A stretch of DNA of 64,000 nt from Thamnaconus septentrionalis (lineage: Eukaryota > Chordata > Actinopteri > Tetraodontiformes > Monacanthidae). The DNA lies in assembly GCA_009823395.1 (NCBI GenBank), contig CM020505.1:7748129-7812128 (forward strand). The letters run 5' to 3'. Positions 1 to 33,400 of the stretch are shown here, piece after piece. Every line of letters begins with the position of its first letter. Position 1 is the first letter of the stretch. The notes beneath the pieces were generated by a model that worked only from the letters and a program-made list of their open reading frames with translations, had not been told where the DNA came from and did not search any database. The translations under genes and the position numbers were made by a program.

Positions 1-2023
1 GAACACAATTATGACACTTTGCAGATGGAAAGTCTGCCAAAGTTCTGTCACATTTTGGCATTCTGTTAACAGTACATTTATCTTGGTCACGCTGCACTCA
101 TGGCGTATGCTGCTTCAACGTTGTTTTGTCAGGTTTGTCGTGTTCTATGTGCAACAGAACTCAAAGGTGCTGCTGAAAGAAACCCAGGTAACTTAACTTG
201 ATTGTGTTGGTGTAAATTATGCTGAAGAAGTTCAAACGTGAATACAGGGATTGCTGCATTCATACAGATACCGTGCATTGTATAAAAAGTTAAGTGTTGA
301 ATTTCTTGAGTAGAGGAAAATAATGTATTACTGCTTAATTTTTTTTGGATGTTTCAATAAAGTAAATTGTTGGAGTGTCTGTATATTTTTGCCCATATTT
401 TGCAGTGGATTCATCAATGTGGTTTCAGTGGAAGTGGATGAGTGGTTTCACATATGGAAAAGTAGATGCCAACATGGAGCCAATCTCGTTGTTTAAGAAT
501 TAAACACCGAACCATTCAAGTGGGATTCAAGTTGAAACAGATTCACTGATGTGATGCGTGTCCAGATCCCAACCCGTGCCCCCAGACTCCTCTGTACTGA
601 GAGGTTTGCGCTCAAGTTTGTTCTCAACAAACTATTAAAACACTTGAACTGTAAGAGAACAACAATTTGAAGTGGACACATGGTTGACTTTATTTAGTGA
701 TGTGAGAAGTGACAGTGCCGTACAGATTTGCTGAGAAAAAAACAATGTCACCGTAAAGTGGAGCTAGAAGTTCAGGACCACAACGCTTCCAGATTCCGAC
801 TCAGGTTTGTGCTACATCTTCCTCTCTGAAAGCCTGCATTATTTGTGGGTGGAGGGAAGGAAGGAAGCAGTAACCAAAATGTCACTGATAACATTTCAAT
901 TAGAACATCAATAATGAACCGTGCAACTCTTCAAATCTTACAGTAGTTCACTAAAAAGAAAAACACAACCTCGCATGAGGAGCGAATTTCAGAAATGTTA
1001 AAATATCTTTATACAAACATTGCTGTTCCACTGACATCCATGTAAGCGCCACAGTTATGAAGTGGTGCGTCAGTGATGTTGGAGGATGACCATCACCTCT
1101 TAAGACATTGACATCTTATCAACGGCTTTGATTAGTGCCATTAGTGCCAGTAAAGGCTCTTTCACAATAAAATACATTAAAACATCATCATGACTCAGAT
1201 TGAATCTGCCCATTCAGCTAGCATTTGGCTTTTCTTGCATCATTGCATGGTCGAAGTCCCTCAAAGGGGAAGTTTAAAGGATTTTAGTGGGCCAGTAACA
1301 TTTATCACCGTCTCTCAATACAAAAATAAAATAAATAGCAAGAATGCACGTAGAGCATCCTATTCTCCATCTTTGAGAGACCTTTATAAAATTAAATCAA
1401 AAGAAAAAAAGATTCCCTTTCATCTCATCATAGATTTAAATATGACTTGTATGCCTCACTCTGCAGACTTTATCCTGCAGAAAACCTTTGGAGTGACTTT
1501 GGTCTGGACTGGTGATTCCTTTCGTCCATCCGTTCCTTCATCATGAATGTCGTTGCAATACAATGAAACATCACACTTGTTTGAGAACGAACTGTTGCAC
1601 TCAGTATGCTGTAACAGATAGCAGTTATATTCAGCGTCCTGTAGGTGGCGACAATAACCGCAGATGTCAAGATGCATAGCCTGCGTGGAGGAGTTGAAGT
1701 TGTGCACGTTTGATGCTAGAAAAAAAAAGTTAAAAACCAGACTGCAAACTAAGAGAGTTTCATTACAAATATAATTGAAATAAAGCATTTAACTATTACA
1801 CGTCGCAAGACTTTGCTGCTAAAAAGAAATCTCATCTCACTCGTTCTCCCCCTCCAAAAAACAACAACAAAACAAACAAACAAACAAACAAACAAACAAA
1901 CGCTACAGCAGCTAGCATTGTTCACTGGACTTGGTTTGATCCGGGAAACAGAGACATAGTGAGGGAAGTGGGGGGAAATGTAGAGAGGTGGCGAGCCGAG
2001 GAGGCAACGGGATTCTTTTGGTT
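1..2023. other. hk1 3' flank / probable 3'UTR; no gene recognised
   Basis: No coding exon is recognised here. The segment directly follows the hk1 stop codon on the minus strand, so much of it is probably hk1 3'UTR; a minus-strand AATAAA lies at 689-694. A plus-strand AATAAA at 356-361 could end a convergent gene entering from the left. In human the neighbour beyond HK1 is TACR2, which is convergent with HK1, but nothing here identifies it. A (CAAA)n tract lies near 1870-1900. Confidence 0.4.
689..694 (-). promoter_or_regulatory. candidate hk1 polyadenylation signal
   Basis: The plus strand reads tttatt, so the minus strand reads AATAAA, about 1.33 kb past the hk1 stop codon. The spacing suits a vertebrate 3'UTR, but no transcript evidence is available. 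Confidence 0.3.
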
Positions 2024-21390
<19,367 letters not shown>

Positions 21391-23223
21391 TTATGTAAAC
21401 CATGGTTTAGCCCGTTTCTTTTTAGCCACAGCCGTGATGAGGGCAGCACCCTTCCCGCTGCCCTCCTCTGATGGCAGGAAGGTCACGCTGCACTGAGGAG
21501 CCATTGCTTGTGTTGTCTCCCGGAGGACTTGAGCAAAACTGCACAAAAGAACCAAAAGATGTTAAAAAACATAGTAGTACAATAACTTCAAGATTAAAAC
21601 AAAACCAAAAGAGAAAAAATGAAGCAACTTCTTGGTTAAATCCAGGTCACCAAACAACAGATAAGAAAAGTAAAATAAAATAGTTCTGGAAAAGTGAATG
21701 AATACAGTACACAAAAAAGCAAATCGCTTACTGAGGATGTAGTTTATAGAGGCCCCCGTCCACCCCCACAGTGATGTTCAGGTGGTCCAGTCTTCTGTTC
21801 TCCCGGATCTTATCGACCACAGCCGCCAACCCCGCCCCACACAACTGAGCAGCACGTTGGGACACAACGCCACACACCTGTATGACAATGGAAACCATTA
21901 TCACCATTGCAACACTGAGCAGACTGATGGTTTGCCAAGCGAGAAAATAGGTCGCCTCTGAAAACAGAGATCTCAAAGCCCCATAAAAGGTTGCGAAAGG
22001 GAATTTACAGGGAGCTGTTTCAACATTTTATACTTCTAACCTCTCTGTGGCCCTGTGAAGAGGGTAGTCAGAGCCTCAGAGCTTTGCCTTTGAAAAAAAG
22101 GCTCATTTTGGATATGTGTTCACATGTTTTCAATGTTACGAAATACAGAATTCAATTGCCATATGCTAGTGCTGCAAACAATGACCTGAGATTCAAGTTT
22201 TTCAAGCCCTGACTGATCTGAACTTCAATTCAAAGTTAAAGATCGTTAAAAGAAAGAAAATTCTAAAACTCATCGTTGTTTGTCCTCTATCTCAGGATTT
22301 GAATCCTGAGGGACAAATGGGGAGTGAGCTCCCAGAAGGAGTGGTATGAGCGCTCATGGCTGTGAAGTCATACTGTGGGGGCCCAGACCAACAATGACTA
22401 GATTGATAATAATTAAGTCATGGTTTCAATGTAATGACTTTATCTATGTCAATGAAATAAAGAGACAAATATGTTTCAGAACGAACAATACACTACTCCT
22501 GATCACTGAACATTTCAGACTGGACTTCACCACAAAGCCGCTATGGTCGAGTTTCAGTGCTGAATTTTGTGTAGAAAGTGAGTCACTTTGGGTGCTTATA
22601 TAAGTGTAAATGGGAGTGTGAGTGTGAGCATGTGAGAAATTGGTGGACAAGTAATAAGCAGTGATTTCCCCCTCTCAAATAGCACTAGTTAGCTGAATTA
22701 AGCTCCCTTAAAAATCTGTCTGAGATATAAGAACCAACGAGAAAGTAGCACTAGTTAGGTTTTCATTGATTCAATTTTCTTGTGTCAACATTGGTCATTC
22801 ATGGAGCCCCACAAAGATCCGATTGGAACACTGCTCTCTACCTCCTTGACTATGATGCTGTCATCACAGGAGCTGTCGAGTCCCAGCTGCTGAAGTACAC
22901 ATCGGACCTGCAGCAGGGCCAGACGGTCACTAGAGGGAGATATTTTCAGACATATTATTTGAGCGCAGCCACATATTTACTGTCCTGCAGATGAACTGTG
23001 TGAGGGAAACATGCATAGACCTGGCATTTACCTCTCAATTTTTGACAGATATTCAGTTTGTAATATTCCAGGTGTTTGCAGGGCGTCGGTGAAATGTCCT
23101 TTGAACAGCAGACCTCCTCTGGTCAGGACGAGCAACACGTGCCGGACGATTTCTCCGAGGTACATTCCACTGGTCAGCTTTTCAAACCTGCACAAGCAAG
23201 CAAGCAAGCACGCCATTCGTGAG

Positions 23224-23291
<68 letters not shown>

Positions 23292-25932
23292 GCTTTCCAG
23301 GGTTGAGTGAGGTTTGGTCCACCTCTGTGTCATAAGGTGTGATGATGTCATCCAGAGAACCATCATCACCCAGGCCCCCCCACTCCGTGTTTACACACAT
23401 TTTTGAAATCTCGGTCTCCAACTTCAAGTATTCATCTTCAGTCCCATCATCTCCCTTTTAAGAAAAACCAACAGATGCATGAACAAAGAAGTCACTTCCC
23501 TTTAAGTCACAACACGTGGCTGACATGCAAGTTACCCTGTCCTCCTGGCCTTCAGGTGTCATCTCTTCACCTGCTGCTTTCTCAATGCTGTCTTTGTATT
23601 TCTCAATGTTCTTCAGTTCCTCCATGTAACACACATTAGTCCCAGTTCCTGAGAGACAAAATGAAAGACCATGTTTTTTATAACAATAACATAAACAATA
23701 TATATGCATAGAAATATATTAATATAAAGAGTTGTACCAACATCATCCTGTGGTCAGCTTAAGAGATACTAACAGGTGAGGGCATTTCAAGTGTTTTAAA
23801 ACTATAAAATAAGCCTTTAAACTATGTTACGGAACAAATGCTGAAGAAAAAGAGCCTTGAGTCAAAGCTGTAACGGGACATTGCAAAATGCAGACCCCAA
23901 AGGTTTACGTACCAGCAATCAGTCCAATCTCACACAGAGGGTCTTCTGAAGCACAGTCCATCATGGTGCCAACTGTGTCATTGACAACTGCAACTATCTC
24001 CATATCAAACTCCTATAGGTGGAATATAATGAATATAATGTTATTGCATAACTGGGTATCTCCTTATATTCATGTGCACACACACATACACACATGTGCA
24101 CATATAGAACACATGTTTTCATCATGTAATGATTTCACAGTCAGACTGACTTCAGTGTCTGTTTGCTGATATTTTACTTTCACCAGTGGCGGTCAATCTC
24201 ATTTTTCTGATGCCCCATTTGACCTCACATCTCTCTTATATCAGCTGTGGCATTGGGTCGAATATTGAATACAAGTCAAACTCAATGTGTTGTGACTTAC
24301 ATTCCGTCTCTCTACGGCCTCATTCAGCAAGCTAACAACATCATGGCCTTCACAGTTGGAGACTTTGAAGCCTTTAGTCCAGTTGAGCAGTGTTCCCTAC
24401 AAGACAAATTACACCTGTTTTGAAATATTTATCATTATCATCATCATCATATCATCATTTCATGTACGATCACTGTCTGGAATGTCAGTAAACCAGTCAA
24501 CAAGTGTTTGTTTGTTTGTTTGTTTTTAACTGCGATGATTCACGATTGACACTCACAGTGTTAATTGCTGTCTGCTCACAAGGGAAGGAGAAGGTGAACC
24601 CTGCTGGCAGTTTGGCATTTTTCATCCCCATGTAGTCCAGGAAGTCACTTATGCACTGCGCTAAATAATCAAACAACTGGACACACACAGAAAAAGTTAT
24701 TTAACATTTTAGATTTCTTTTGTATATACAGTAGATGTGCTTCTTGGTCTATTTAAGGCTTTGCTGATAAAGTCTTACCTCTTCCCCACTCCCCTGCATT
24801 ATCTCCGGAGGTAAGGTGTAGATTTTGTGGTTAAGTCGCGAGTTTGGATTTGAACCCTTTTTAAAATCCACCAACAATGCCCTGAAGTTTGTCCCTCCCA
24901 GATCCAGGGAAAGATACTTTCCATGTTCTGGTGAAGCACAAAAAGTAAGTATGCTCATGGAAATGCATTTTTGTTGTTGTTGTCATTATATCAACCAGGC
25001 TTTCAAAAAATGCACGATTAGAGAGTGAATTTTAAGCAACTCAATTCTGAGAAAAATTGGTTGAATAAATGACTATCTGACCTGTGCCATCGGGTTTGCC
25101 GCACACAAAGGAAGGCAGCATCTTGATAGCAGAAGGGCCTGTAGCCTTTAGCCCCGCCTCCAGCCCAGCCCTCATCCTGGCTTTGACCTGCATCAGCTGC
25201 TCCTGACTCAGCCTGAAGGGCAAGAGTGTCTCGTCCACCTGCAAGACAGGTGAGACATTATCAGGTGTGAGGTCACGAATGAAAAGCAGGTTTGTGGAGA
25301 ATGCTCGTAGTTCAGACCTGTTGCCTTTGTGAGGCCAAGCGTTGGGCGACCGCCGTGACCAGAGCAGCTCCTTTGCTGCTGCCGCTGTCTGAGAGGCAGA
25401 ACCTGACTTGACATTCCGGGATCAGCCGGCCCAAAACCTTCCGGAGGCGTTTGGAATACCTGAAGTGGGGACAGTGTTGTGTTCAATTTCCTCTGGCCAT
25501 TTGCAGCAGCCAAAAAAAGTCTTTAACCCTGTGCAGCATCCATACGACAGCCACGACGTCTTACTGCGGATGCGTCTTGTACACGGTCCCGTCCACGCCC
25601 ACCGTGATCTTCAGCTCCTCCAGCTTACGGTTGGTTTTGATTCGAGTCAAGATCGCCGACAGACCGGCAGCCACCAGGTTAGACGACCTGAAGGACACTA
25701 TAGTGCTGACGTGTTGAACAGCCACACAGTCCTCGTCCGACGGGCTCAAACCCAGCCAAGTTAGAATGTCTTTGGTTTTTTCCAGACCAGTTTTGTACCT
25801 CAAAATGAAAAGGCGAGGATTTTATGAGAGAATGTGGACATGAATGTGTGGAATCTGCAGACTCTGTAATCTGTGTACATTAACGTATTTTAAAAGTTCA
25901 TCGTAGTTTTACATTTAAATATACAGTACATA

Positions 25933-25969
<37 letters not shown>

Positions 25970-28900
25970 TTGCATATATATACATGTATATGTACAGTAT
26001 ATGTAGGCTTTTTTAATTGCACAACAGTCTATATGTAGTACATTTCTTTACAGTACAATTTTTTTTCTGTTATATCTTTTATTTTTATTTTGTTTTGGTA
26101 CTGCATACATCACTTGCTTTGGCAATGTCATCGTATGTTTGCTATGCAAATAAAAGCTTAAATTGAAATTGAATTGGGATGAGTGCTAGCGGTAAGTGGG
26201 GATCGTGCTCACCAGCCAGAGGCAGCTGGAGCTGACTTACTTCTGCATTTCTGCCACATGTTCAGAGGTCACGCTTCCTTTGATCCTCAGGGAGTTGGAC
26301 ACGTTGCCGTCGAACAGCAGCCCGAGCTTAGCCATCTTCAACACGACCAGTCTCACCAACTCACCCAGGTACATCCCACTGATCATCTTCTCGAAGCTGC
26401 ACGAAACACACAGAAGTGGTACAACAGGGTTGGAAGTTGCTCAACTGCATCTGCGTCATGACGTGTTGCGCTTCAGCGGACGCTCGGCCTTCCTTTACAT
26501 GTGTTTTCCCTGGTTGTTGGAGGCGGCGTCGATGTCTCTGTCAAACTCGGTGATGTAGTTGTCCAGGGCGCCGTCGTCGCCGAAGGCCGCCCACTCCGTG
26601 TTCACGCACATGCGGCCCTCGTCTCCCTCGACCAGGTCGATGTGACGCAGCTCCTCCATGTAGCAGGCGTTGGTGCCAGTGCCTGCACACAGACACGCCA
26701 TGAGAGTTGTCCCCCTTGTTCGCAGTGCACTGATTTCACCAGAATCTTTTAACATTGACACATCAAAACTTAAGGGGCAAGAGCTGTTTTTTTTTTTGTT
26801 TCTTAATGACCTGTGCTCACCAGCCACGCCTTTTCTGGTACACTTTCTGACTTTTTTTCTTTTTCTTTAAAAAAACAAACAAAAAAACAGAAACAACATC
26901 AACTTGAAAAACTGCATTATTATTTATGACAGCTTTTGTGATTGTCGTTGGACAAACTGGAAACTACCTGCATCATGTTTGACTGATATAGAATACAGCT
27001 TGGATATTTTAATTGGAGATCAGTCCATATTTCTGGGCTTTCTGGGATCCACCTGTCAGTCATTAATGATTTCTGTTTGTCAATACGGTGCCAAGAAGGG
27101 AAAAAGAGGTTTCACCAGAAATCCCCAATACTGTCTTAATATGAGTATTAGAGTTGGAAGAACTTGACTGTTGTCCAGACAATTTGATTTGCATGGTAAC
27201 ACAAGCAGTAACTTTGACTGATCTATTTGCACAAATCTGATGTTATCTCCACTGAGGTAGACTCACCAACGATGAGTGCTACTTCACATCGCTGGTCATC
27301 AAAACCACAGGTCATCATGGTGGCCACAGAGTCGTTGACCATAGCCATCACTTCCACGTCCATACCCTGCAGTTCCAGAGTGACAGTGAGCGTCTCGAAC
27401 TTTGCATTTCAGCGACTGCACAAGAGTTTCCAACCAATGAAAGTATGAGAAAAAAAAAGCTCAGCACTAGGTGGTGTTCACTGTACCTCAGTTCGCTCGA
27501 TAGATTCTTTGAGAGTTTGGACCACATCTTTGCCCAGAAGGCCTCGGGCACGGAAATTCTTACTCCAGTCTAACAATACTGCCTGTGGAAACAGGAACAC
27601 AGTCATCAGTGGAATAGACAGAGTGGTTCTGATAGACGACTAGATGCAGAGGCTAAATACCTTATCCAAGGCTGAGTGTTCACACGGGAAGGAGAAAGTG
27701 AAGGCCAGGGGCTGTTTATCCCCCTGATGGATGTTCTCCTCAACCAGGAAGTCCTTCAGGCACTCTGACACATGATCAAATAGCTGCAGATGAAGAGGGA
27801 AGCAGGCAGACGAAGCACAGCTTAGATTGTGTCCATGTCCCTCAACAATATGGAGCCCCCTCATTCCTCTGCTTCATCGACTGCATGTCTTCCTACCTCT
27901 GTTCCTTTCCCACACAGGAGCTCATTATGTATGGGATAGGTTTTCTCTTTCATCTGGACTCCCCTCTTAATTCCCTCATCTTGTCTCACTTTTACTTGAA
28001 GAACCTTAAACTTGGAGCCTCCGAGGTCCAAGGCCAGAAACTCCCCTTTCTCTGCAAAGGTTTTTTTTTATTTAGAGAGACACAAAATCACACATCTTCA
28101 CAAAAACATCAATATAAAACATTCAGTATTCTTAAAGGTAAAATCTACTTTCAGATAATTATTTTTCATCTTGGACTTCAGTGGAGCGGTTGTCCCCAAT
28201 TTGTTATCCAAAAAAAAAAGCTCCTTCTCCTGCCTTCTGCAAAAATGTTCAGTTTTGTCTTCCTGCCATTACTGAGGCTTTGTTGGACCTTCCACATATT
28301 TAGAAGTGAAGACAAACAATATCCTCACAGAGGGATCTTAAGGTGGAACACCTGACTAACCTGGGAGTGGTATCAATGACCTTGTGACATCACAAAGGGC
28401 TGATTTGTAGAACTGTGTGTGCTAAAACGCACATTTGGCAAAGTAGAACAGCCAAAGGGAGAGCAAGGTGGTATTTTTTTTTTCTGGGAGAGTGCTGCCA
28501 GACTAGAGACATATGACCGTCAGAAAATGGGACCTTTAAAATAAAATCAGTTGTGAGTGAGTCACCTGTTCCGTCAGGAGTGGAGCGAACGTGCGTCGGC
28601 AGCATCTTCACAGAAGCAGTCACGTTGCTGTCTGACGAAAGACCCTTTTTCATTTCAGCCTCAAAACGTGCTGCGATGTCTTTCAGCTGGTCGTCATGGA
28701 GACGCATGGCATGGAGGAACCTGTCCACCTAATTATGACAAAAGGTGGACGGGGACCTTATCAAATAGGCTAAAATAAATAAGCAACGATGATCATCAGT
28801 AAGTAGGAACAGCCTTGGACAAGAGTTCTGCTGCTAATGTGTACAGAGGGAGAATCGGCTCGCTCCCTCCTGTCCTCTCTGCAGAACCTGAATATTTAAA

Positions 28901-29555
28901 AAGCGTGTGAGAACACCGATTAAAGATTAGATTCATCAGCTTTTTAACTATTACTGCAGTACGTTTAGGTTTCAATGGGGCTTTTCGACTGCGCGTACAG
29001 TCGTGGTTCTCATTGAGGCGGCAGTGATTCGTCACCGGTGATTTAGTGATATCGAATCAGCAGAAAGATGTTAATCATTGTTTAAAAGACAGTCAAAGTT
29101 AACACTGTAATGTAAAACTGGCTCTGGCTGGACTGTCCTCATTTTAAACCTGGCGTATATTTATTTATTTTTAAAAAAAAAAAAGAAAAGAAAAAAAAAC
29201 TTTGCAAAACATTAGCGTGAAGTTTTTCATTTGTGCTATAAGTAATCCACACACACACACACACACACGTACCTGCACTGTACTGTATATGAGACAAGTG
29301 TAAACAGGCTGCATTAAATGTTTCCCATCAACTGTGAACACCTCCCATATTTGTTTTTGTGTAATAATTCTTGTCAGTCTTACTGCACCAAGTCACTATC
29401 AGAGGACATGTTAATGTTCATTTATTGAAAGCCACAAGTACAGAGACTGGTGCACACGTTTGATTCAAGCTGCATGTGCCATGTAAACGTACCTTCTTGG
29501 TGGGGTTCTCCTGGAGTTTAGTGAAGAAAAAGGAAAAGAGATGAACAGCAAACAT
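21391..29555 (-). CDS. hkdc1: hexokinase domain-containing 1 (two-domain hexokinase)
   Basis: A second tandem-domain hexokinase of about 951 aa. Coding exons 5' to 3': 29493-29555, 28566-28728, 27897-28051, 27661-27783, 27487-27582, 27267-27366, 26499-26682, 26241-26396, 25565-25798, 25318-25459, 25082-25238, 24779-24927, 24557-24676, 24301-24396, 23913-24012, 23536-23648, 23288-23454, 23032-23187, 22842-22929, 21732-21877, 21391-21538. Exon 1 gives [10 protein letters not shown]..., a mitochondrial-anchor-like start. HKDC1 is favoured over HK2 by DLGGSKF in the N-half, TEWGG in the C-half, and its place between supv3l1 and hk1. The catalytic Asp is kept in both halves ([18 protein letters not shown]). 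Oddities are a 32-residue charged insertion in the C-half, [13 protein letters not shown] where [13 protein letters not shown] is usual, and a basic tail ending KPWFT. Human HKDC1 is reported to have weak hexokinase activity; whether this fish form is active cannot be told from the sequence. Confidence 0.94.
23188..23287 (-). repeat. hkdc1: 100-bp hkdc1 intron mostly made of (CA)n, containing the splice donor
   Basis: A (CA)n tract at about 23224-23289 fills about two-thirds of this intron. On the minus strand the exon ends ...AAG-CAG-GT followed by GTGTGTG. The in-frame join to the next exon (G-TTT-GAA-AAG) needs the donor two bases inside the GT run, so the exon end and the donor are both microsatellite sequence. 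Confidence 0.8.
23288..23648 (-). other. hkdc1: hkdc1 C-half exon enlarged by 96 bp and split by an 81-bp intron
   Basis: In hk1, and in the hkdc1 N-half, this segment is a single 184-bp exon. Here two exons, 23536-23648 (113 bp) and 23288-23454 (167 bp), total 280 bp. The added 32 residues lie between [10 protein letters not shown] and MCVNTEWGG. They are rich in E, D and K and are cut by intron 23455-23535. The frame stays open across the junction GAC-AGG|GGA-GAT. Confidence 0.85.
25940..25990. repeat. (TA)n microsatellite
   Basis: A run of about 12 TA units with flanking TA-rich sequence in the hkdc1 intron between exons 25565-25798 and 26241-26396. Confidence 0.8.
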
Positions 29556-30466
<911 letters not shown>

Positions 30467-33400
30467 TCATTTCTTCTTCTTCTTTCGTTTTCCTTTCTTA
30501 TGATTGCTATCATCTGGATGGTCTGTGTTCAGTGTGCTCTGACTGGCGGCTCCCTGCTTTTGGTCTTTGGACCATTCCCTCTGCAGCTGTCGGAGCAAGT
30601 CGGGAGTCAGCAGCCCGTCCCTCACGAGGCGTCCTGCCAGAGAGCTGTCCATCCCTTCATCTGAACTCCTCTGTAGCCTCGGAACTCGGCTGCTGTTTGC
30701 TTGTTGCCTGCCGACGTGCGTCTGCAAGGTGTTGGCGACGGCCGGGTCGTTGGCTCGGATGAGACGCGTGATGTTCTGGACTCCCTGTTGGATGGTTTGA
30801 TCGAGCTCCTGCTGGATCTCTCGGACCAGTGACGTGTCTGGAAACATGTCCATGAAGCGGTAGCTACAGAAACGACAGACAAGAGCAACGTTAGCCAAGA
30901 GGCGCTGAAGGCTCTTAGAGAAGCAGAATGATGAAGAAAAGCTGCGCAGCTGTTATTAAGGTGCCTTTTCCCCCTCCTGTATAGGTTAGGTTAGGAGAAG
31001 ATAATGATACCTTAACCAGAGGTAAAGATCTAACACGTCGTGGACGGCTTCCAAGTGAACCAGGTCCTTGATGTTTTTCGGCTCGGCCACTGGCCAGCTG
31101 ACGTGGCGACACACCCAGTCAAACGTCAGGGGTTCGTCCCGGCTGAACTGGCGGGCAAACTGAGAGCAGAACCAGAGGCAAAACACTGAAACTCAGCTGT
31201 GACGTTCAAAGTGTTGGAAATAATTAGCAGCATCTTAGTACAATTGTAACATGTTACTGTTGTTATTTCATAAGTGTCCCTTAGAGGTGCCGATAAAAAC
31301 TTCAGATACCACTTCTAGTACAAAGTTCAGTATCACACAATGTAGTGCAAGTACAAGACAATTGTATCATTTTAATCCAATCTCATTTTAGTCACATTTT
31401 TGCATGTTAAAATAAAGTGTTGGATTATGCATTAAATTGAGTTTTTTTTTTTTAAATACAGTCATCACTCTTATAATCAGATTTTGTTCACCTCATGTGC
31501 TTTCCTCATGCTGCACTCACCTTCAGGAAAGAGGTGCAAACAAATGCCTGTTTCTTATTGATGGGAGCCGTACAGAACACATAGCGGGACCTCAGGTTGA
31601 GGGGGATGTGCTGGATCATGTCAGCCAGAAACTTGAAGTCGTCGATGTTGCAGACAAAGTACATGCCGTCCACCTGAGAGAGGCTGACGAATATGTCCTG
31701 TGGCAAAGAGACGTTTTTTGATACAGTTAAAAATACCTAATTTTCTTAAAATGTCTTACCATAAATAACAAATGCAGATATAAGTAACTAATACTTACAA
31801 CAAGGTTTGACAGCGTTGCATCAGGTAGGTGATAGGCAAACATCTCAATCTGCTCTGCAGTTGGATGCAGGCCTGCAGTCTGGGATACAGTGGAAAGAAA
31901 CAGAATACTGGTAAACTGGCAAAGGGTCATAAGTGCAGTATAGTTTCAAAAGAATAGTTCATGCACTAAGGTGACAGTCAAGTATAATTTGTAATCTGGA
32001 CGTTTTCTTTATGGTTTAGGACAGTGTCTTTGTGTACAATTCACCTCAATAGGATCTACAGTGTGGCTGAGTATTTCCTTCAGAACGGGCAGGTCGTCTC
32101 TGTGCATGGTTGTAACTTCTCCCTCTTTGAACTTGGAGGAGAACCTGGGTGAAGGGACACAAAGGACTGAGTTAAAACATCAGCCAGCATGGGTGAACTG
32201 TCTTTAAAAAAGAGGAGCAGCAGGAGAAAAGCCGCACCTCCCGGCACGTCCTCCTATCTGCAGAGCCTGTGACGTGCTGATGGTCTCCATGTGTTTCTCT
32301 CCTTTGTCATTAATGGTGGGCTTTATGAGACTGTTGAAGATGATTCGCTTTATACTCCTGGGGCACAGAAAAGGAACAGAATTAGAGGGATGAATGGCAC
32401 CTATTGGGAAAAGTAACACAGTGTGCAGGGCAACACTTACAGGTTAAGACCCATTCCAATAGCGTCGGTTGCAACCAGTATCTTGCAGGGGTCATCTGGG
32501 TCATTAAACTTCTTGGCCTGCGACAGCTTGGTGCCTGTTCATCACACAGTAACTCTAAGATTTGTCTCCATTTCGACGCTGAAGGAGAGCAAACGTGCCG
32601 ATTCTTCATGGATGCGTGCACTCACCGGGGGGTAAGCTGCCGTAGATCACGGCACACTCCAGTCCTCTGGCCTCGATCTGCCTGCTGATGGAGTAGATGT
32701 CATTCTTGCTGAAGCACACGATGCAGTCCCCTGGTCTGAGGTTGTCCAACGACTCCACAGCTTGGTCCAGGACAGCAAAGGGAGTCAACCGCTGGTAGGT
32801 GTGGACCTGCCGCAAGAGAGCAGAAGAGGCTGCGATATCTCGAGAGCCAGACAACAGTCGTCTGATCCTGCTGTGCAGCCTGTCAGAGCCTCACCTCCAC
32901 CTCCTCTCCGGTGGTGTACATCAGCTCTCTGATGAAGTCGATTGCTGCTGGTTCTCCGCAAATGTGGATCTCCTCAGCACACAGACCTGTTCACACGGAG
33001 AGACACACAAAAGGAGACCGCATGAATGAGAGTGAGGGGGGTCGTTTCATATTTCATTTGATTGATTTCTTTCATGAGGTGACAGGATTCTGAAGAGTGT
33101 GGAAAGTTGTCTGTACTACTATGTGTTTACAGACCCAGCAGTGCTCTGGTCCAGGCCCAGCCTCTGGAGGGGTCACGGATCATCTGAATTTCATCAATGA
33201 CAGCCACCTCATCTAGACAAACACACAGGAAATCGCCCCTTTAATCAGCACATGAAACACTGTTCAGCAAGAGAACAACTTTCTTCATGGAGCACGAAAC
33301 AGTAGGGATCAATATTGATCATCTTGCCATATATTGAATCTTACTCTACAGAGAAGCTTGACTTGTAGAGATTGCGTTTGCTTACAGGGTGTGTTGACAC

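Noticed and set aside
27897..28051. 155-bp hkdc1 exon 3 as evidence that the gene is glucokinase
   Set aside because: Glucokinase is a single-domain enzyme; this gene has two full halves, DLGGSKF and the hkdc1 neighbourhood.
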